From Cytophagales bacterium UBA2561 (GTDB taxonomy: Bacteria; Bacteroidota; Bacteroidia; Cytophagales; Thermoflexibacteraceae), in NCBI GenBank assembly GCA_002340355.1, contig DDLX01000018.1, forward strand, positions 1 through 64,000: a stretch of DNA of 64,000 nucleotides. The letters run 5' to 3'. The notes beneath the pieces are model-generated. The model did not search any database. It saw only the letters and a list, made by a program, of their open reading frames with translations, and was not told the DNA's origin. Of this stretch, positions 1 through 9,229 are shown in pieces. The first letter of the stretch is position 1, and every line of letters begins with the position of its first letter. Made by a program: the position numbers and the translations under genes.

Positions 1-2628
1 CAAATCTACCGCTTTGTCCAATCCCTGATGTGCTTTGACCAACTTGGGGGGCATCGTCAGGGGGTCGTACAAATCCGCTAAACTACTTTCTACAAATTCC
101 GCTCGGACATCCAATACCTTTTGGGCGCATTTTTCCACCTTGTTTTGATTTTTCGCACTCGGTTCTTTCGGAAATGGGTAATTATTATAAACAATTCCAG
201 TAGAAATTGAATAGTCAGACTTTAATCTTCCAGAAACATTCTTTATCCAACAAATAAACATTTTTGATGCTAAAATTCCAAAATGAAACAAATTTGCATT
301 AGGAATCATATAGACTTTATTTGATGCAATCACATTTTTCGAATAATAGCCAATCGGTAAATACACTCTTCTATTTGATGATACCTCTGGCAATGCTAAA
401 TAATCTGCATCTGGATGCCTATCTTCTCCAAACAAGTATGGAGTCATTGCCGTCTTTTTAGTAGCTTCTCTTTTACTATTTTCACGATATTTTTTAACAT
501 TTTCTATTCTAGATTTTACTTCTGGTAGCTTCTGTAAATCTTTGGGAGAAATATCTCTAAGCCATAAACAGTACCTATCAATATTGTTGATAAATTCCCG
601 CCCTCCAATAAACTTCTTAATATACTTTTTAGCATTGGGTTCATTTTGTAAAAACTCATCTAGTTGAGCTTGATTAAATAAATATAACCCATTGTCATTT
701 GGCATACTTCCCTTAATCATTTTAGGGCTTATGCTACTAACTGGTTTAGTTCTCTTACTTATAAAAATTTCTTGTCCCTCAATTAAATATGGATTAATAT
801 TTTTAACTTTCATAGAAAGAGGTTCTCCCTTAATGTTTTCGTACTCAAAAATTACTTTATTTTTGGTATTAAAATTTGCAAACCCAATAATGACAACATG
901 AACGGCAGCATTGCCTTTCGCTTCATTTTTCCATTGAAAAGTACGATGAGCAAAATGAATTTTGATACGATATTTGGTAAATAATTCTTTCCAAAGAATG
1001 CCTGTTTGTTCGCCCTGAGCAATAGAATTGGTCGAAACAAAGCCCACTTTAATTTTTGTATTTTGAATCATTTGGGAGGCTTTCAGATACCAAGCCGTGA
1101 CGTAATCCAAAACCCCAGCTCCTTTTACTTTATTGAAAACCAGTTTCATATCAGCTTTTTGTTCTGCTGATTGGTATTGTTTTCCATAAAAAGGCGGATT
1201 TCCCAAAATAAAACTCAGTTCATTTGGCGAAATAATTTGATTCCAACTCAATTGTAGGGCATTTCCGTGAATAATCGTAGCGGATTTTCGGAGTGGCAAA
1301 CGGGCAAAATATTCGCCAAAAGTTTCTGAGATCAGCACATTCATCTGGTGGTCAATCAACCACAAAGCCACTTCAGCAATCCGAGCAGGAAATTCATCAT
1401 ATTCAATACCGTAAAATTGGTCAACATCCACTTGAATAATTTGCTTAATATCCGTAACGAGCTGTCCATTTGAATGGAGTTCTTTCAGGACTTCCAGCTC
1501 CAATAAACGTAGTTCTCGATAGGTGATAATCAGGAAATTCCCACACCCACAAGCAGGGTCAAAGAATTTGAGTGAAGCTAATTTCTTGGAAAATTCGAGG
1601 AGTTTATTTTTATTGGATTTAATTTTCTGGAATTCTTCGTGCAATTCATCCAAAAAAAGCGGTTTGATAAGGCGCAAAATATTTTTTTCGGATGTATAAT
1701 GCGCTCCTAAATTGCGTCTTTCTTTGGGGTTCATGACACTTTGAAACATACTTCCAAAAATAGCAGGCGAAATTCTCCCCCAATTTAACTGACTGCATTT
1801 CAGGAGAATGGTTCTCATTTCGGGGTTAAAAGCCGAAATCGGAAGCATTTCCTCAAATAATTTTCCATTGACATACGGAAAGGATTGAAGTTGTTCATCC
1901 AAACTTTTGAGGCGTTTTTCGGGCGGTGTATTGAGTGCCTGAAAAAGTTGCGCCAACCATCCCCCCAAATCACTTCCATCCTCATGGGAGCGTTGGTCGA
2001 TGAGTTCTCGAAACGTATTTTTCTCAAAAATGCCCGTATCCTCAGCAAACAAACAAAACAGCAACCGCACCAAAAAAACCTCAAGGGGATGCCCTTCGTA
2101 GCCAATTTCTTGAAGTTGGTCATGCAATTTTCCCATTAATTCTGCCGCTTCGATATTGACGGGGTCTTGCTCCTTGAGGATGGAACGTTTGGCATATCCC
2201 GCCATAAAGCCGAACAAACGGACATTTTCGTGGAGTTTACTAAGGTGGAATTGATGTTGTGTTTTCTCTTCTAAATCGTAAAGCTTAAAATACTCAAAAT
2301 CAGAGACTAAAATATAGTTAGGCAATTCGTGTTCTGGGATTCCATAAAGGTAATCTAAGGCTTGTTCGTAGGCGGTTTCCAGATTTTTTCCTTTGGATTT
2401 GTGTTCTACGAGGAGTGTGCCTTTCCAAAACAAATCAATAAATCCTTTTTGTTGATTGAGTTTTCGGACGGGTTCTTCGAAGGAAGCAACTCGCCGTCTC
2501 GAAATACCGAAAATATGAAAGAAGTCATTGTAGAAAGAATCTTTTTCGGCACGCTCTCGGCTTTCGTTCTGCCACGCTCTGGAGAATTGGACAGCCCGAT
2601 TCTTGATTTCGTTCCAGCTTAATGCCAT
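1..2628 (-). CDS. MmeI-like (type IIL) restriction-methylation enzyme, partial at the window edge
   Basis: The frame stays open from an ATG at 2628 to base 1, giving 876 codons without a stop, so the C-terminus lies outside the window. The protein starts MALSWNEIK. An N-terminal nuclease-like signature is visible as Asp65 in FIDLFWKG followed by Glu75 and Lys77 in VEHKSKG, matching a D-ExK nuclease. An adenine-specific methylase core follows, with the SAM loop DPACGCGNF near residue 356 and the catalytic motif GNPPF near residue 475. The rest should hold the DNA target-recognition domain. Families with this order (MmeI and relatives) cut and methylate DNA with one polypeptide and need no separate nuclease gene. 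The last visible residues (HQGLDKAVD) resemble the conserved tail of such proteins, so little is missing. An Eco57I-type relative is the alternative. The enzyme class is well supported; the DNA specificity cannot be read. Confidence 0.88.
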   Translation of the reverse strand, partial: MALSWNEIKNRAVQFSRAWQNESRERAEKDSFYNDFFHIFGISRRRVASFEEPVRKLNQQKGFIDLFWKGTLLVEHKSKGKNLETAYEQALDYLYGIPEHELPNYILVSDFEYFKLYDLEEKTQHQFHLSKLHENVRLFGFMAGYAKRSILKEQDPVNIEAAELMGKLHDQLQEIGYEGHPLEVFLVRLLFCLFAEDTGIFEKNTFRELIDQRSHEDGSDLGGWLAQLFQALNTPPEKRLKSLDEQLQSFPYVNGKLFEEMLPISAFNPEMRTILLKCSQLNWGRISPAIFGSMFQSVMNPKERRNLGAHYTSEKNILRLIKPLFLDELHEEFQKIKSNKNKLLEFSKKLASLKFFDPACGCGNFLIITYRELRLLELEVLKELHSNGQLVTDIKQIIQVDVDQFYGIEYDEFPARIAEVALWLIDHQMNVLISETFGEYFARLPLRKSATIIHGNALQLSWNQIISPNELSFILGNPPFYGKQYQSAEQKADMKLVFNKVKGAGVLDYVTAWYLKASQMIQNTKIKVGFVSTNSIAQGEQTGILWKELFTKYRIKIHFAHRTFQWKNEAKGNAAVHVVIIGFANFNTKNKVIFEYENIKGEPLSMKVKNINPYLIEGQEIFISKRTKPVSSISPKMIKGSMPNDNGLYLFNQAQLDEFLQNEPNAKKYIKKFIGGREFINNIDRYCLWLRDISPKDLQKLPEVKSRIENVKKYRENSKREATKKTAMTPYLFGEDRHPDADYLALPEVSSNRRVYLPIGYYSKNVIASNKVYMIPNANLFHFGILASKMFICWIKNVSGRLKSDYSISTGIVYNNYPFPKEPSAKNQNKVEKCAQKVLDVRAEFVESSLADLYDPLTMPPKLVKAHQGLDKAVDL

Positions 2629-2714
2629 TATGTTAGAGGTTGTTTATTAGATTCGTGAATTTTTGAAAATCTAACCTTTTTTTTATTAATTTTCAAATAA
2701 GCTAAACTAATTAT

Positions 2715-3860
2715 TTATACCACTCGAACAGGAAAAGGTGTAAAGCACAAAATAAAAATAATGAGTGCCAGCCAACCTAAAATTTGACGTTTTCTATCCA
2801 GAGGAACTTCTAAGGGAGCTACGGGATGATAAATACCCAAAAAACGACCTAAGATAAGCCCAAAAATTAGCCAACCTTGAAAACCAATTGCATCAGGAAA
2901 AAGCCAACTTATCCCAAATTGTATTCCAAAAATACTGACTGCTATCAAAACTGACCATTTCCAATGAGGAACGGCTTTTAAGAAGCACACATACAAAAAC
3001 CAGACATAAACAGGCGACCATTTCAGCCATTCCCAATCATCTTGCGGACTAAAAAGCCCCAAACCTGAATAAGTCATAAATCCAAGAAACAAAACAAAAG
3101 TGACTTTGCGGTGTTTTTTTGCTCCAATCAAACCGTATAAAATATGCCCTCCATCCAGTTGTCCAATCGGAATCAGGTTAAGTGCCGTAAAAAATAACGC
3201 CCAATATCCCGCCATCAAATACGGATAGTGCATAATTTCGTAAGGATTGGGAAGACGTTCGGGGTCGGCAATGTAAGTTTTGAAAAACTCAAAAACTAAA
3301 TTTGTTCCCATCATCAAACCCGTATTAGGAGGCAATGACTGATAAACATGATGGGCATAGTCTAAACCATATTGTTGATACTCAGGGTGAATTGTAAAAA
3401 TAAATTCGGGAGGTGGTAAGTGGGTAAATCCATAAAATAACACCCCCAATGCTGCTACAAAACCCGCCAAAGGTCCTGCAATTCCGACATCAAAGTAACT
3501 TTTTCGGGAAGGGAAAGGCGATTTAATTCGAATGTATGCTCCCAATGTTCCAATCGTAATTCCTGTATTGCCCAACCATAAGGGCATATAAAATGGCAAC
3601 GTAACCTTTAATTTATAGTAACGTGCCGTAAAATAATGTCCAAATTCGTGAACCGTCAAAATGAATAAAAAGGGCAAAGAATAATGATGAGCTTTCCAAA
3701 AGTTATCAGCATGAAAGGTGAAATTTCCTCTCCATAATTCTCCCCATGACTGAAAGTCAAAGACTTGTAAATTCATCCATTGCGCTCCTGCTAGGGTAGT
3801 GGTTACGAGTGTAATTCCAAGTAATAAAAGATGCTTGATATAGATTTTTATGTTTTGCAT
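2715..3860 (-). CDS. Site-2 protease family (M50) membrane metalloprotease
   Basis: This is a 381-residue polytopic membrane protein. The zinc site HEFGH (His71, Glu72, His75) lies at the end of a hydrophobic segment, and the third-ligand motif LDGGH lies near residue 236 after LNLIPIG. Both are hallmarks of the S2P/M50 family, which cuts substrates within the membrane, often anti-sigma factors or signal-peptide remnants. Several further hydrophobic stretches follow toward the C-terminus. No PDZ domain is visible, so it resembles the short S2P type rather than RseP. It stands alone, divergent from the type III polyketide synthase gene 245 bases away. The substrate is unknown. Confidence 0.87.
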   Translation of the reverse strand: MQNIKIYIKHLLLLGITLVTTTLAGAQWMNLQVFDFQSWGELWRGNFTFHADNFWKAHHYSLPFLFILTVHEFGHYFTARYYKLKVTLPFYMPLWLGNTGITIGTLGAYIRIKSPFPSRKSYFDVGIAGPLAGFVAALGVLFYGFTHLPPPEFIFTIHPEYQQYGLDYAHHVYQSLPPNTGLMMGTNLVFEFFKTYIADPERLPNPYEIMHYPYLMAGYWALFFTALNLIPIGQLDGGHILYGLIGAKKHRKVTFVLFLGFMTYSGLGLFSPQDDWEWLKWSPVYVWFLYVCFLKAVPHWKWSVLIAVSIFGIQFGISWLFPDAIGFQGWLIFGLILGRFLGIYHPVAPLEVPLDRKRQILGWLALIIFILCFTPFPVRVV

Positions 3861-4105
3861 TGACCTTTAGTAAAATTTTTAGCAAATTCCCAAGTAATTT
3901 TTTTGGCTATTTTTATAAATAGACCACTTCGAAAAACCGACATTTGTTTAAAATAACGAACTTGCCTCTCATTAAACCTAAATAGTCGATTGAGGTTACT
4001 TTTACAACAATTCTTAAGAATCAGAATAATATTCTTTTATTGTTTAGAGTCCTCCTCAATATTACTCTTGGGGGAATGATTTAGCAATTTCCCGAAAACG
4101 AATTT

Positions 4106-5194
4106 ATGAAAAAATCCTACATTTCGGCTATCGGTACAGCCGTTCCACCTCACCAAATTTCACGTGACCAATCGGCGAATTTCGTAGCAAATGTTTTGGA
4201 ATTATCCGATACCGAACGCCGAAAGTTGCACGTATTGTATCGAGCAACAGGTATTGAAAAACGGCATTCGGTCATGGCAGATTCTTTGAAAACCTCTGAT
4301 TTTGAGTTATTTAAAGAAGATAAATTTCCAACCACTGCTGACCGTATGAAATTGTACGAAACTCATGCCTTGCCTCTAGCTCTTGAAGCGGTTGCGGATT
4401 GTTTAAAAAATTTTTCATTTGATTTTTCTCAAATTACACACTTAATTGCAGTGAGTTGTACAGGAATGTATGCCCCTGGATTGGATATCGAATTGGTCGG
4501 AAGTCTGAAATTATCGAAAAATGTCAAACGAACCTGTATCAATTTTATGGGGTGTTATGGGGCATTTAATGCGATGAAAGTTGCGGATGCTTTTTGTCGA
4601 GCCGAAGAAAATGCCAAGATTTTGATTGTAGGAGTCGAAATGTGTACTATCCATTTGCAAAAATCAACTTTACCTGACCATTTACTTTCAAATGCTCTTT
4701 TTGCGGATGGAGCTTCAGCAGTTTTGGTTGAATCCCAAAAACGTCCTAATTCCTTAGAAATGAGTGGATTTTATGCTGGTTTAGCCTCCGAAGGAAAAAC
4801 GGATATGGCTTGGATGATACGGGATTTTGGGTTTGATATGCGACTATCTTCTTATGTGCCGAGTATTTTGGAGCAAAATATGACCGACTTGATGGAAAAT
4901 TTATGTGATGAATTGAATATGAAATGGGCTGAAATCGAACATTTTGCAATTCACCCAGGGGGAAAAAAAATCTTAGAAGCTCTCGAAAAAGTCCTTAAAT
5001 TATCTCCTGAAAAAAATAAATCGGCTTACGAAATTCTCCGAAATTATGGAAATATGTCTTCGGTAACGATTTGGTTTGTCTTAAAGAATTTACTGGAAAA
5101 ACTACCTTCTTCTCTTTCCAAAACGAACATTTTAGCAATGGCATTCGGACCTGGTTTAACGGTCGAAAGTGCAATATTAACTTATCAAAAATAA
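4106..5194 (+). CDS. Type III polyketide synthase (chalcone synthase-like)
   Basis: The 362-residue protein has the thiolase fold and catalytic triad of type III polyketide synthases: Cys150 in NFMGCYGAF, His283 in FAIHPGG and Asn316 in NYGNMSS. The C-terminal GFGPG-like loop reads AFGPG. Such homodimers extend an acyl-CoA starter with malonyl-CoA without an ACP, giving alkylpyrones, alkylresorcinols or acylphloroglucinols. FabH-type ketosynthases share the fold, but the GCYGAFNAM context and the absence of ACP-binding features favour type III. No methyltransferase or oxidase gene is beside it: the M50 gene is divergent and the aminopeptidase gene converges 7 bases after its stop. The product cannot be predicted from the sequence alone. 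It is about 20 kb from the type I polyketide synthase, and nothing seen links the two. Confidence 0.88.
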   Translation: MKKSYISAIGTAVPPHQISRDQSANFVANVLELSDTERRKLHVLYRATGIEKRHSVMADSLKTSDFELFKEDKFPTTADRMKLYETHALPLALEAVADCLKNFSFDFSQITHLIAVSCTGMYAPGLDIELVGSLKLSKNVKRTCINFMGCYGAFNAMKVADAFCRAEENAKILIVGVEMCTIHLQKSTLPDHLLSNALFADGASAVLVESQKRPNSLEMSGFYAGLASEGKTDMAWMIRDFGFDMRLSSYVPSILEQNMTDLMENLCDELNMKWAEIEHFAIHPGGKKILEALEKVLKLSPEKNKSAYEILRNYGNMSSVTIWFVLKNLLEKLPSSLSKTNILAMAFGPGLTVESAILTYQK

Positions 5195-5201
5195 TAACTA
5201 T

Positions 5202-6305
5202 TTAAAAAATCATAATCCCACTTTTTGCATATTTTTCCTTGAGATATGCCAAATATTTAGGAAAATCACCCTGAAATTTAGTTTGAAACTCTTCTTCAAA
5301 ATAATTTCGGCGAGCATTATAACGAGCATAGCCTGCAAAAAACGTATTATTTGGCTCAAAATCAGAAAAATAATAACAATAATTTGGGTTAATAAAATTA
5401 CAAGAATCTAGTGAATTTATTATTTTTTGAAGATGCTGTTTTTTGTGTTTTTCTTTCAAATCTATAGGCATTGCTTCCGAAAATGTACCATATAATGAAT
5501 CTAAACTTTGCGCTCCTCTTAGGACAAAATTGGTAAATGTATCGCGGTCAATTTTCTGAGCTTCATACTCTCGAAGTTCTGCCGAATTTGCGCCATATTT
5601 TGATTTCAAAAACTGAATTGCTCCTTTATCTCCAATAAAATTTGCTAAATTTTCGTTGTAGGTAATATTATTTTTGACAAACAAAGTCCCGTGTGTTAGC
5701 TCATGCAAAATCAAATTTGCCAGTCGTCCGACAGGGCGTTTGAACATCGAAGATAAAATAGGGTCATTCAAATATCCCAAAGTTGACCATGCACTTACTT
5801 CTCCAATTTTAGTATCAAGTCCTTGTTTATCAAGTTGTTGTTTTTCTTTGGTTGCCTCGTCATATTCGAAAAAACCTTTATATGAAAATCTTCCTAAAAT
5901 CGGGAATGTCCATCGGTGAGCTTCCAAAGTATAGGGTGGACAAGCCGTCACAATCCACAAAATGGGCTTATTTTTTTGGTCAAACAATTTTTCATAACTC
6001 CCCGAAGGATTTAAACCCAATGAATCAACACCAAATTGCTTAATCTCAGAAATCAATTGGATTTTTTGCTTCAACGAATCAGGAAAATCAGGGTCTTCTA
6101 AAAACACCGAATTGGGTTGAGCTTCCCACAAAATCCGAAGTTGTCCTTGTCCTTGTTGAAGACCATATTTGACCAGATCAATGTAAATAAAAAATAACAC
6201 CATTACGCCTAAACCCAAAAAGAAAACCAAACGTTTTAGGTTTTTTCGAAGTGTTTTTTTATTCCAATTCTTATTCCAAAATGACTGCTTTTCTTGAGAG
6301 GGCAT
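5202..6305 (-). CDS. Putative membrane-anchored aminopeptidase (PF10023-like)
   Basis: The 367-residue protein has one N-terminal membrane helix (about residues 27-47) after a lysine-rich start, which suggests an N-in, C-out topology. A gluzincin-type zinc site, HELTH (His201, Glu202, His205), is followed by NENLANFIG, with Glu218 as the probable third ligand. The spacing and the words HGTL and NENLANFIG match the family annotated as putative aminopeptidase (Pfam Aminopep). The peptide substrate is unknown. It converges with the type III polyketide synthase gene, with 7 bases between the stops. The upstream gene on the same strand has its own terminator, so this gene is probably transcribed alone. 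Confidence 0.75.
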   Translation of the reverse strand: MPSQEKQSFWNKNWNKKTLRKNLKRLVFFLGLGVMVLFFIYIDLVKYGLQQGQGQLRILWEAQPNSVFLEDPDFPDSLKQKIQLISEIKQFGVDSLGLNPSGSYEKLFDQKNKPILWIVTACPPYTLEAHRWTFPILGRFSYKGFFEYDEATKEKQQLDKQGLDTKIGEVSAWSTLGYLNDPILSSMFKRPVGRLANLILHELTHGTLFVKNNITYNENLANFIGDKGAIQFLKSKYGANSAELREYEAQKIDRDTFTNFVLRGAQSLDSLYGTFSEAMPIDLKEKHKKQHLQKIINSLDSCNFINPNYCYYFSDFEPNNTFFAGYARYNARRNYFEEEFQTKFQGDFPKYLAYLKEKYAKSGIMIF

Positions 6306-6325
6306 AACTTATAAAAAGCGAAAAA

Positions 6326-6357
6326 AGCCTTTACAGAAATCAGATTCTATAAAGGCT
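6326..6357 (-). terminator. Intrinsic terminator of the lysozyme-like gene
   Basis: Arms TAAAGGCT (6350-6357) and AGCCTTTA (6326-6333) pair perfectly. On the minus strand the hairpin is followed by a run of six T. It lies 58 bases after the stop of the gene at 6415-7362. Confidence 0.75.
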
Positions 6358-6414
6358 AGATTATTGATAATTAAAAATCTCAATAGGGTTTTGTTTGAGT
6401 AAGTAATGCTATTT

Positions 6415-7362
6415 TTATGCTTTCGAGAAGCTAGCCCCGCTATCTAATACACTCTTGGTGCGTTTTTTTACACGAGGATCAGTTGCATCCGTTACGATTT
6501 GCATCAAAACTTGACGTTCATCAATATTTTTAAGTTGGGCTAAAGTACGTAATCCTTGTCGAGCCGCTACTTTTTCGATAGCAGTTTTGTAGTAATTTCC
6601 AGTTTTGACAATCCACTGATTTACAGTTAAATCAATTAAAGACGTACTTGCCGCCTCAGACTTCATGATAGTCGTAATTGGATTCACTACAATTTGTTGT
6701 CCACCGACATTTAAATTCACTTTGATTTTTTTCAAGGCAGGAATAGCGTATCCTTTTGCAGATTGCTCAATTTGCTTAACGATGATAGTCGGATGGTATC
6801 CAGCTCGAATAAAGGCAGCAGTTAATCGCTTATCATTTTTGATTTCTGTCCAACCTGCGTCGCCTTCTGCCCATGTTCCATTAGTTCGCATGACACGAAT
6901 AATGCCCTTATTACCTGCTTGTCTTACGTCAATACCGTACTTACCAAACATCAAATGGAAAACTTTTGGAGAGGCTTTTTTGATATTGACCATCAAAGGA
7001 CCTAAGCTACCCCCAGCTCCACCCGCAAATTGGATGAATCCCCATGAAAAAATGGCTTTATCATAACTATTCACCGAATCCAGATTTCCTTCATGGCTGG
7101 AAACCGTTTTTAGAGCTTTCGCCTGAGCCGTTGTTAGTCCCACCTTTTGGAAAACTTGTAAGGGAATATTCCCTACTTTTGAGTTCCCAACATACGAAAC
7201 TCCGTCCTTGTACTTACAATATCGGCTTTTAACATTGTCTTTCAAAACGACTTTCATCGAGCCTCTGCCATTGACTTTAGGAAAGGTAACAGTATAAACA
7301 TTTCGACCTGCTTCTGCGCCTTTTTGCAACTTGAACTCGTTTCTAGCGGTTATTGCACTCAT
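6415..7362 (-). CDS. Lysozyme/transglycosylase-like protein without signal peptide
   Basis: The 315-residue protein has no recognised full-length family. Residues 86-115 contain SSHEGN, SYDKA and WGFIQFAGG. This E-G...D...GFIQF pattern resembles the active-site region of lysozyme-like or lytic transglycosylase domains, with Glu91 as the candidate acid and Asp101 and the GFIQF strand next to it. The N-terminal 75 residues could be a small binding domain (VYTVTFPKVNG, then YVGNSKVGNIPL). The C-terminal half is mainly helical and basic. There is no signal peptide, lipobox or membrane helix, so export would need a dedicated secretion route, or the substrate is not the organism's own wall. The gene has its own terminator and stands alone. 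The family assignment is an inference from one motif region. Confidence 0.5.
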   Translation of the reverse strand: MSAITARNEFKLQKGAEAGRNVYTVTFPKVNGRGSMKVVLKDNVKSRYCKYKDGVSYVGNSKVGNIPLQVFQKVGLTTAQAKALKTVSSHEGNLDSVNSYDKAIFSWGFIQFAGGAGGSLGPLMVNIKKASPKVFHLMFGKYGIDVRQAGNKGIIRVMRTNGTWAEGDAGWTEIKNDKRLTAAFIRAGYHPTIIVKQIEQSAKGYAIPALKKIKVNLNVGGQQIVVNPITTIMKSEAASTSLIDLTVNQWIVKTGNYYKTAIEKVAARQGLRTLAQLKNIDERQVLMQIVTDATDPRVKKRTKSVLDSGASFSKA

Positions 7363-7546
7363 ATTTTCAATTTTAGTTGTTGTACGTTATCTCACGTCTT
7401 GGAGGAATATCTTCCTTAATTTTTGGAGTGTGAAAAATACGACTTATTTCTAAAAATCCCAATCCAAAATCGTTTTTATTGAAAATTTTATTCTTACTCA
7501 ATTGGTAACTATTTCATTTTCAAAAGCTAATTCAATTTTTCTTTTC

Positions 7547-8995
7547 TTATTGATTTACTTTTTGAATAAGTTGGGTATAGCGTTTTTGTCCAATTTTAGA
7601 CGTTGCTTGTTCAATTCTCAAGGTCGTTAAACCTGAATAATGAGACTGAAGTACTGCCTTTTCGATATTATCCCAGCCCGTTTCATTCAAAATTCCACCT
7701 GCTAACGCATTTTCTCCTTTTAGGTTGATTTTCAATTTTTTAGCTGTATCACCAATCCAGAAAACTAAAGTTTGGGCTTTAGAATAAACATCCTCACCAC
7801 CTTGATTATCACTCATTTCCAAACACGTAAAATGCAAAATGACTCTTTTTCGTAAATGTTTAGGAATCACACATTCAATCATTTTTTGATAACCGAATCC
7901 ATTCCCAAAAGAATCATTATCATGAGATGGAATTAACCCTGCACAAATTTCGGCAGAACGGGGCTTTTTGGGATCGGTCATACGCCAATGAATCCCCGGT
8001 ATTTTGAATCCCAATGGTACTTTTTTCCAATCCTCATCCGAAAATACTTGCACTGCCATTTGCATCATTCGTTTACCATGCTGTGCCAAAGATTCAGTGT
8101 ACCAATCAATAAATTCTCTTCCATAAAAAGTGGTTCGGTAAGTTTCACTTTCAAAAAAATATGCAGCATCTTTGGGAGGCTCAATTTCTTCAAAAGATTG
8201 AAAGTCAGTTTGCCAAGCTTGGTTTAATTTTTTAAGTGTAGCATAACGGTTTTTGATGGCATCCCGAAAGTCATTTTTTGCTAATCGGGAATAACATTGC
8301 AAGCGTCCCCGATTGGGATAAGCTCCCGAATCATGGTAATTATAAGAAGGATAACGTAATTCTCCAGCCGATCCACAGCTAATATTAACCTCTTCAATAT
8401 CAGAGATTACAGCTTGATAATGAGATTTGAAATGTTGTAAAAAACGTTCATAAATGGGTAATACCCATCGATCAGCCCAAAGCGCAATAATTTCATGATT
8501 TGAAGTGCCTTCTTCACTGACATATTTTAGGTCTTCAATGGATTTAATTTCAAGATTTTCCTTTTTTAGTTTTTCCCAAACCCATTCAGGTAAGGGTTGC
8601 CAAAATTCATCTCCTACATTTGAACCGCATTGATGAAAAGACATGATTGGCATCCAACGTAATTTATATTCTTGAATTTTTCCTAATAATTTATCGTAAT
8701 ATTCCCAATCATAAATTCCTTCTTGGGCTTCGACCAATCCCCACCAAATATCTGTACTTACCGCCGTAATGCCCATGTTTCGAGCAATTTGCAATTGTTT
8801 TTCGAAGGCTTCCCAATCGGTTTCTTCAATAAAAAGTGGTGCCATCACATTGGCAGTAAAAGTAGATTCAGGACGACAGAAAGGAAGTAATTTTTTCCAA
8901 AAAGAAGCAATAAACGTTTGTAATATTTTCCAAAGATATGCCATGAGTTTCATCTTAAGTTTAGACCTAAATTTTAAACTTTTGAAACACCACAA
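7547..8995 (-). CDS. Beta-amylase (glycoside hydrolase family 14)
   Basis: The 482-residue protein carries both GH14 signatures: HQCGSNVGD at 121-129 and GELRYPSY at 211-218, where Glu212 is the catalytic acid. The second catalytic glutamate is probably Glu393 in TCLEMSDNQ. GIHW near 334 fits the maltose-binding loop. The family releases maltose from the non-reducing ends of starch or glycogen-like glucans. The usual C-terminal starch-binding domain of Bacillus enzymes is absent. The first 45 residues are variable, basic and hydrophobic, without a clear cleavage site; Met15 (start at 8953) and Met18 (8944) are equally good starts, so the location, cytoplasmic or exported, is uncertain. No other starch genes are nearby. 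The enzyme assignment is secure; the start is not. Confidence 0.9.
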   Translation of the reverse strand: MWCFKSLKFRSKLKMKLMAYLWKILQTFIASFWKKLLPFCRPESTFTANVMAPLFIEETDWEAFEKQLQIARNMGITAVSTDIWWGLVEAQEGIYDWEYYDKLLGKIQEYKLRWMPIMSFHQCGSNVGDEFWQPLPEWVWEKLKKENLEIKSIEDLKYVSEEGTSNHEIIALWADRWVLPIYERFLQHFKSHYQAVISDIEEVNISCGSAGELRYPSYNYHDSGAYPNRGRLQCYSRLAKNDFRDAIKNRYATLKKLNQAWQTDFQSFEEIEPPKDAAYFFESETYRTTFYGREFIDWYTESLAQHGKRMMQMAVQVFSDEDWKKVPLGFKIPGIHWRMTDPKKPRSAEICAGLIPSHDNDSFGNGFGYQKMIECVIPKHLRKRVILHFTCLEMSDNQGGEDVYSKAQTLVFWIGDTAKKLKINLKGENALAGGILNETGWDNIEKAVLQSHYSGLTTLRIEQATSKIGQKRYTQLIQKVNQ

Positions 8996-9229
8996 AAGTT
9001 AATAAGCACTCTACTAAAATCATATCGATTTTTAAATTACTAATTATCAATCATATAAAATCAAATTATTTTCCCGTAGGTATGAATTTACAAATCTAGC
9101 ACTACGGAAAAGAGATTTTATAAACAGTTTTATTATCAATGTATGCCTATGAACTATTTTTTTAGTCCATACATCCCTTCCGTTCTAAATGCGTACCTTT
9201 CGGATATTATTAGACTTTGATTCTGAGAA

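Noticed and set aside
692..2622. Several short open frames (692-901, 852-1040, 1815-2123, 1885-2139, 2362-2622) inside the first 2.6 kb
   Set aside because: They are shadow frames of the long minus-strand restriction-methylation gene that runs off the left edge.
6415..7362. Prophage remnant
   Set aside because: A single lysozyme-like gene without integrase, capsid or tail genes.
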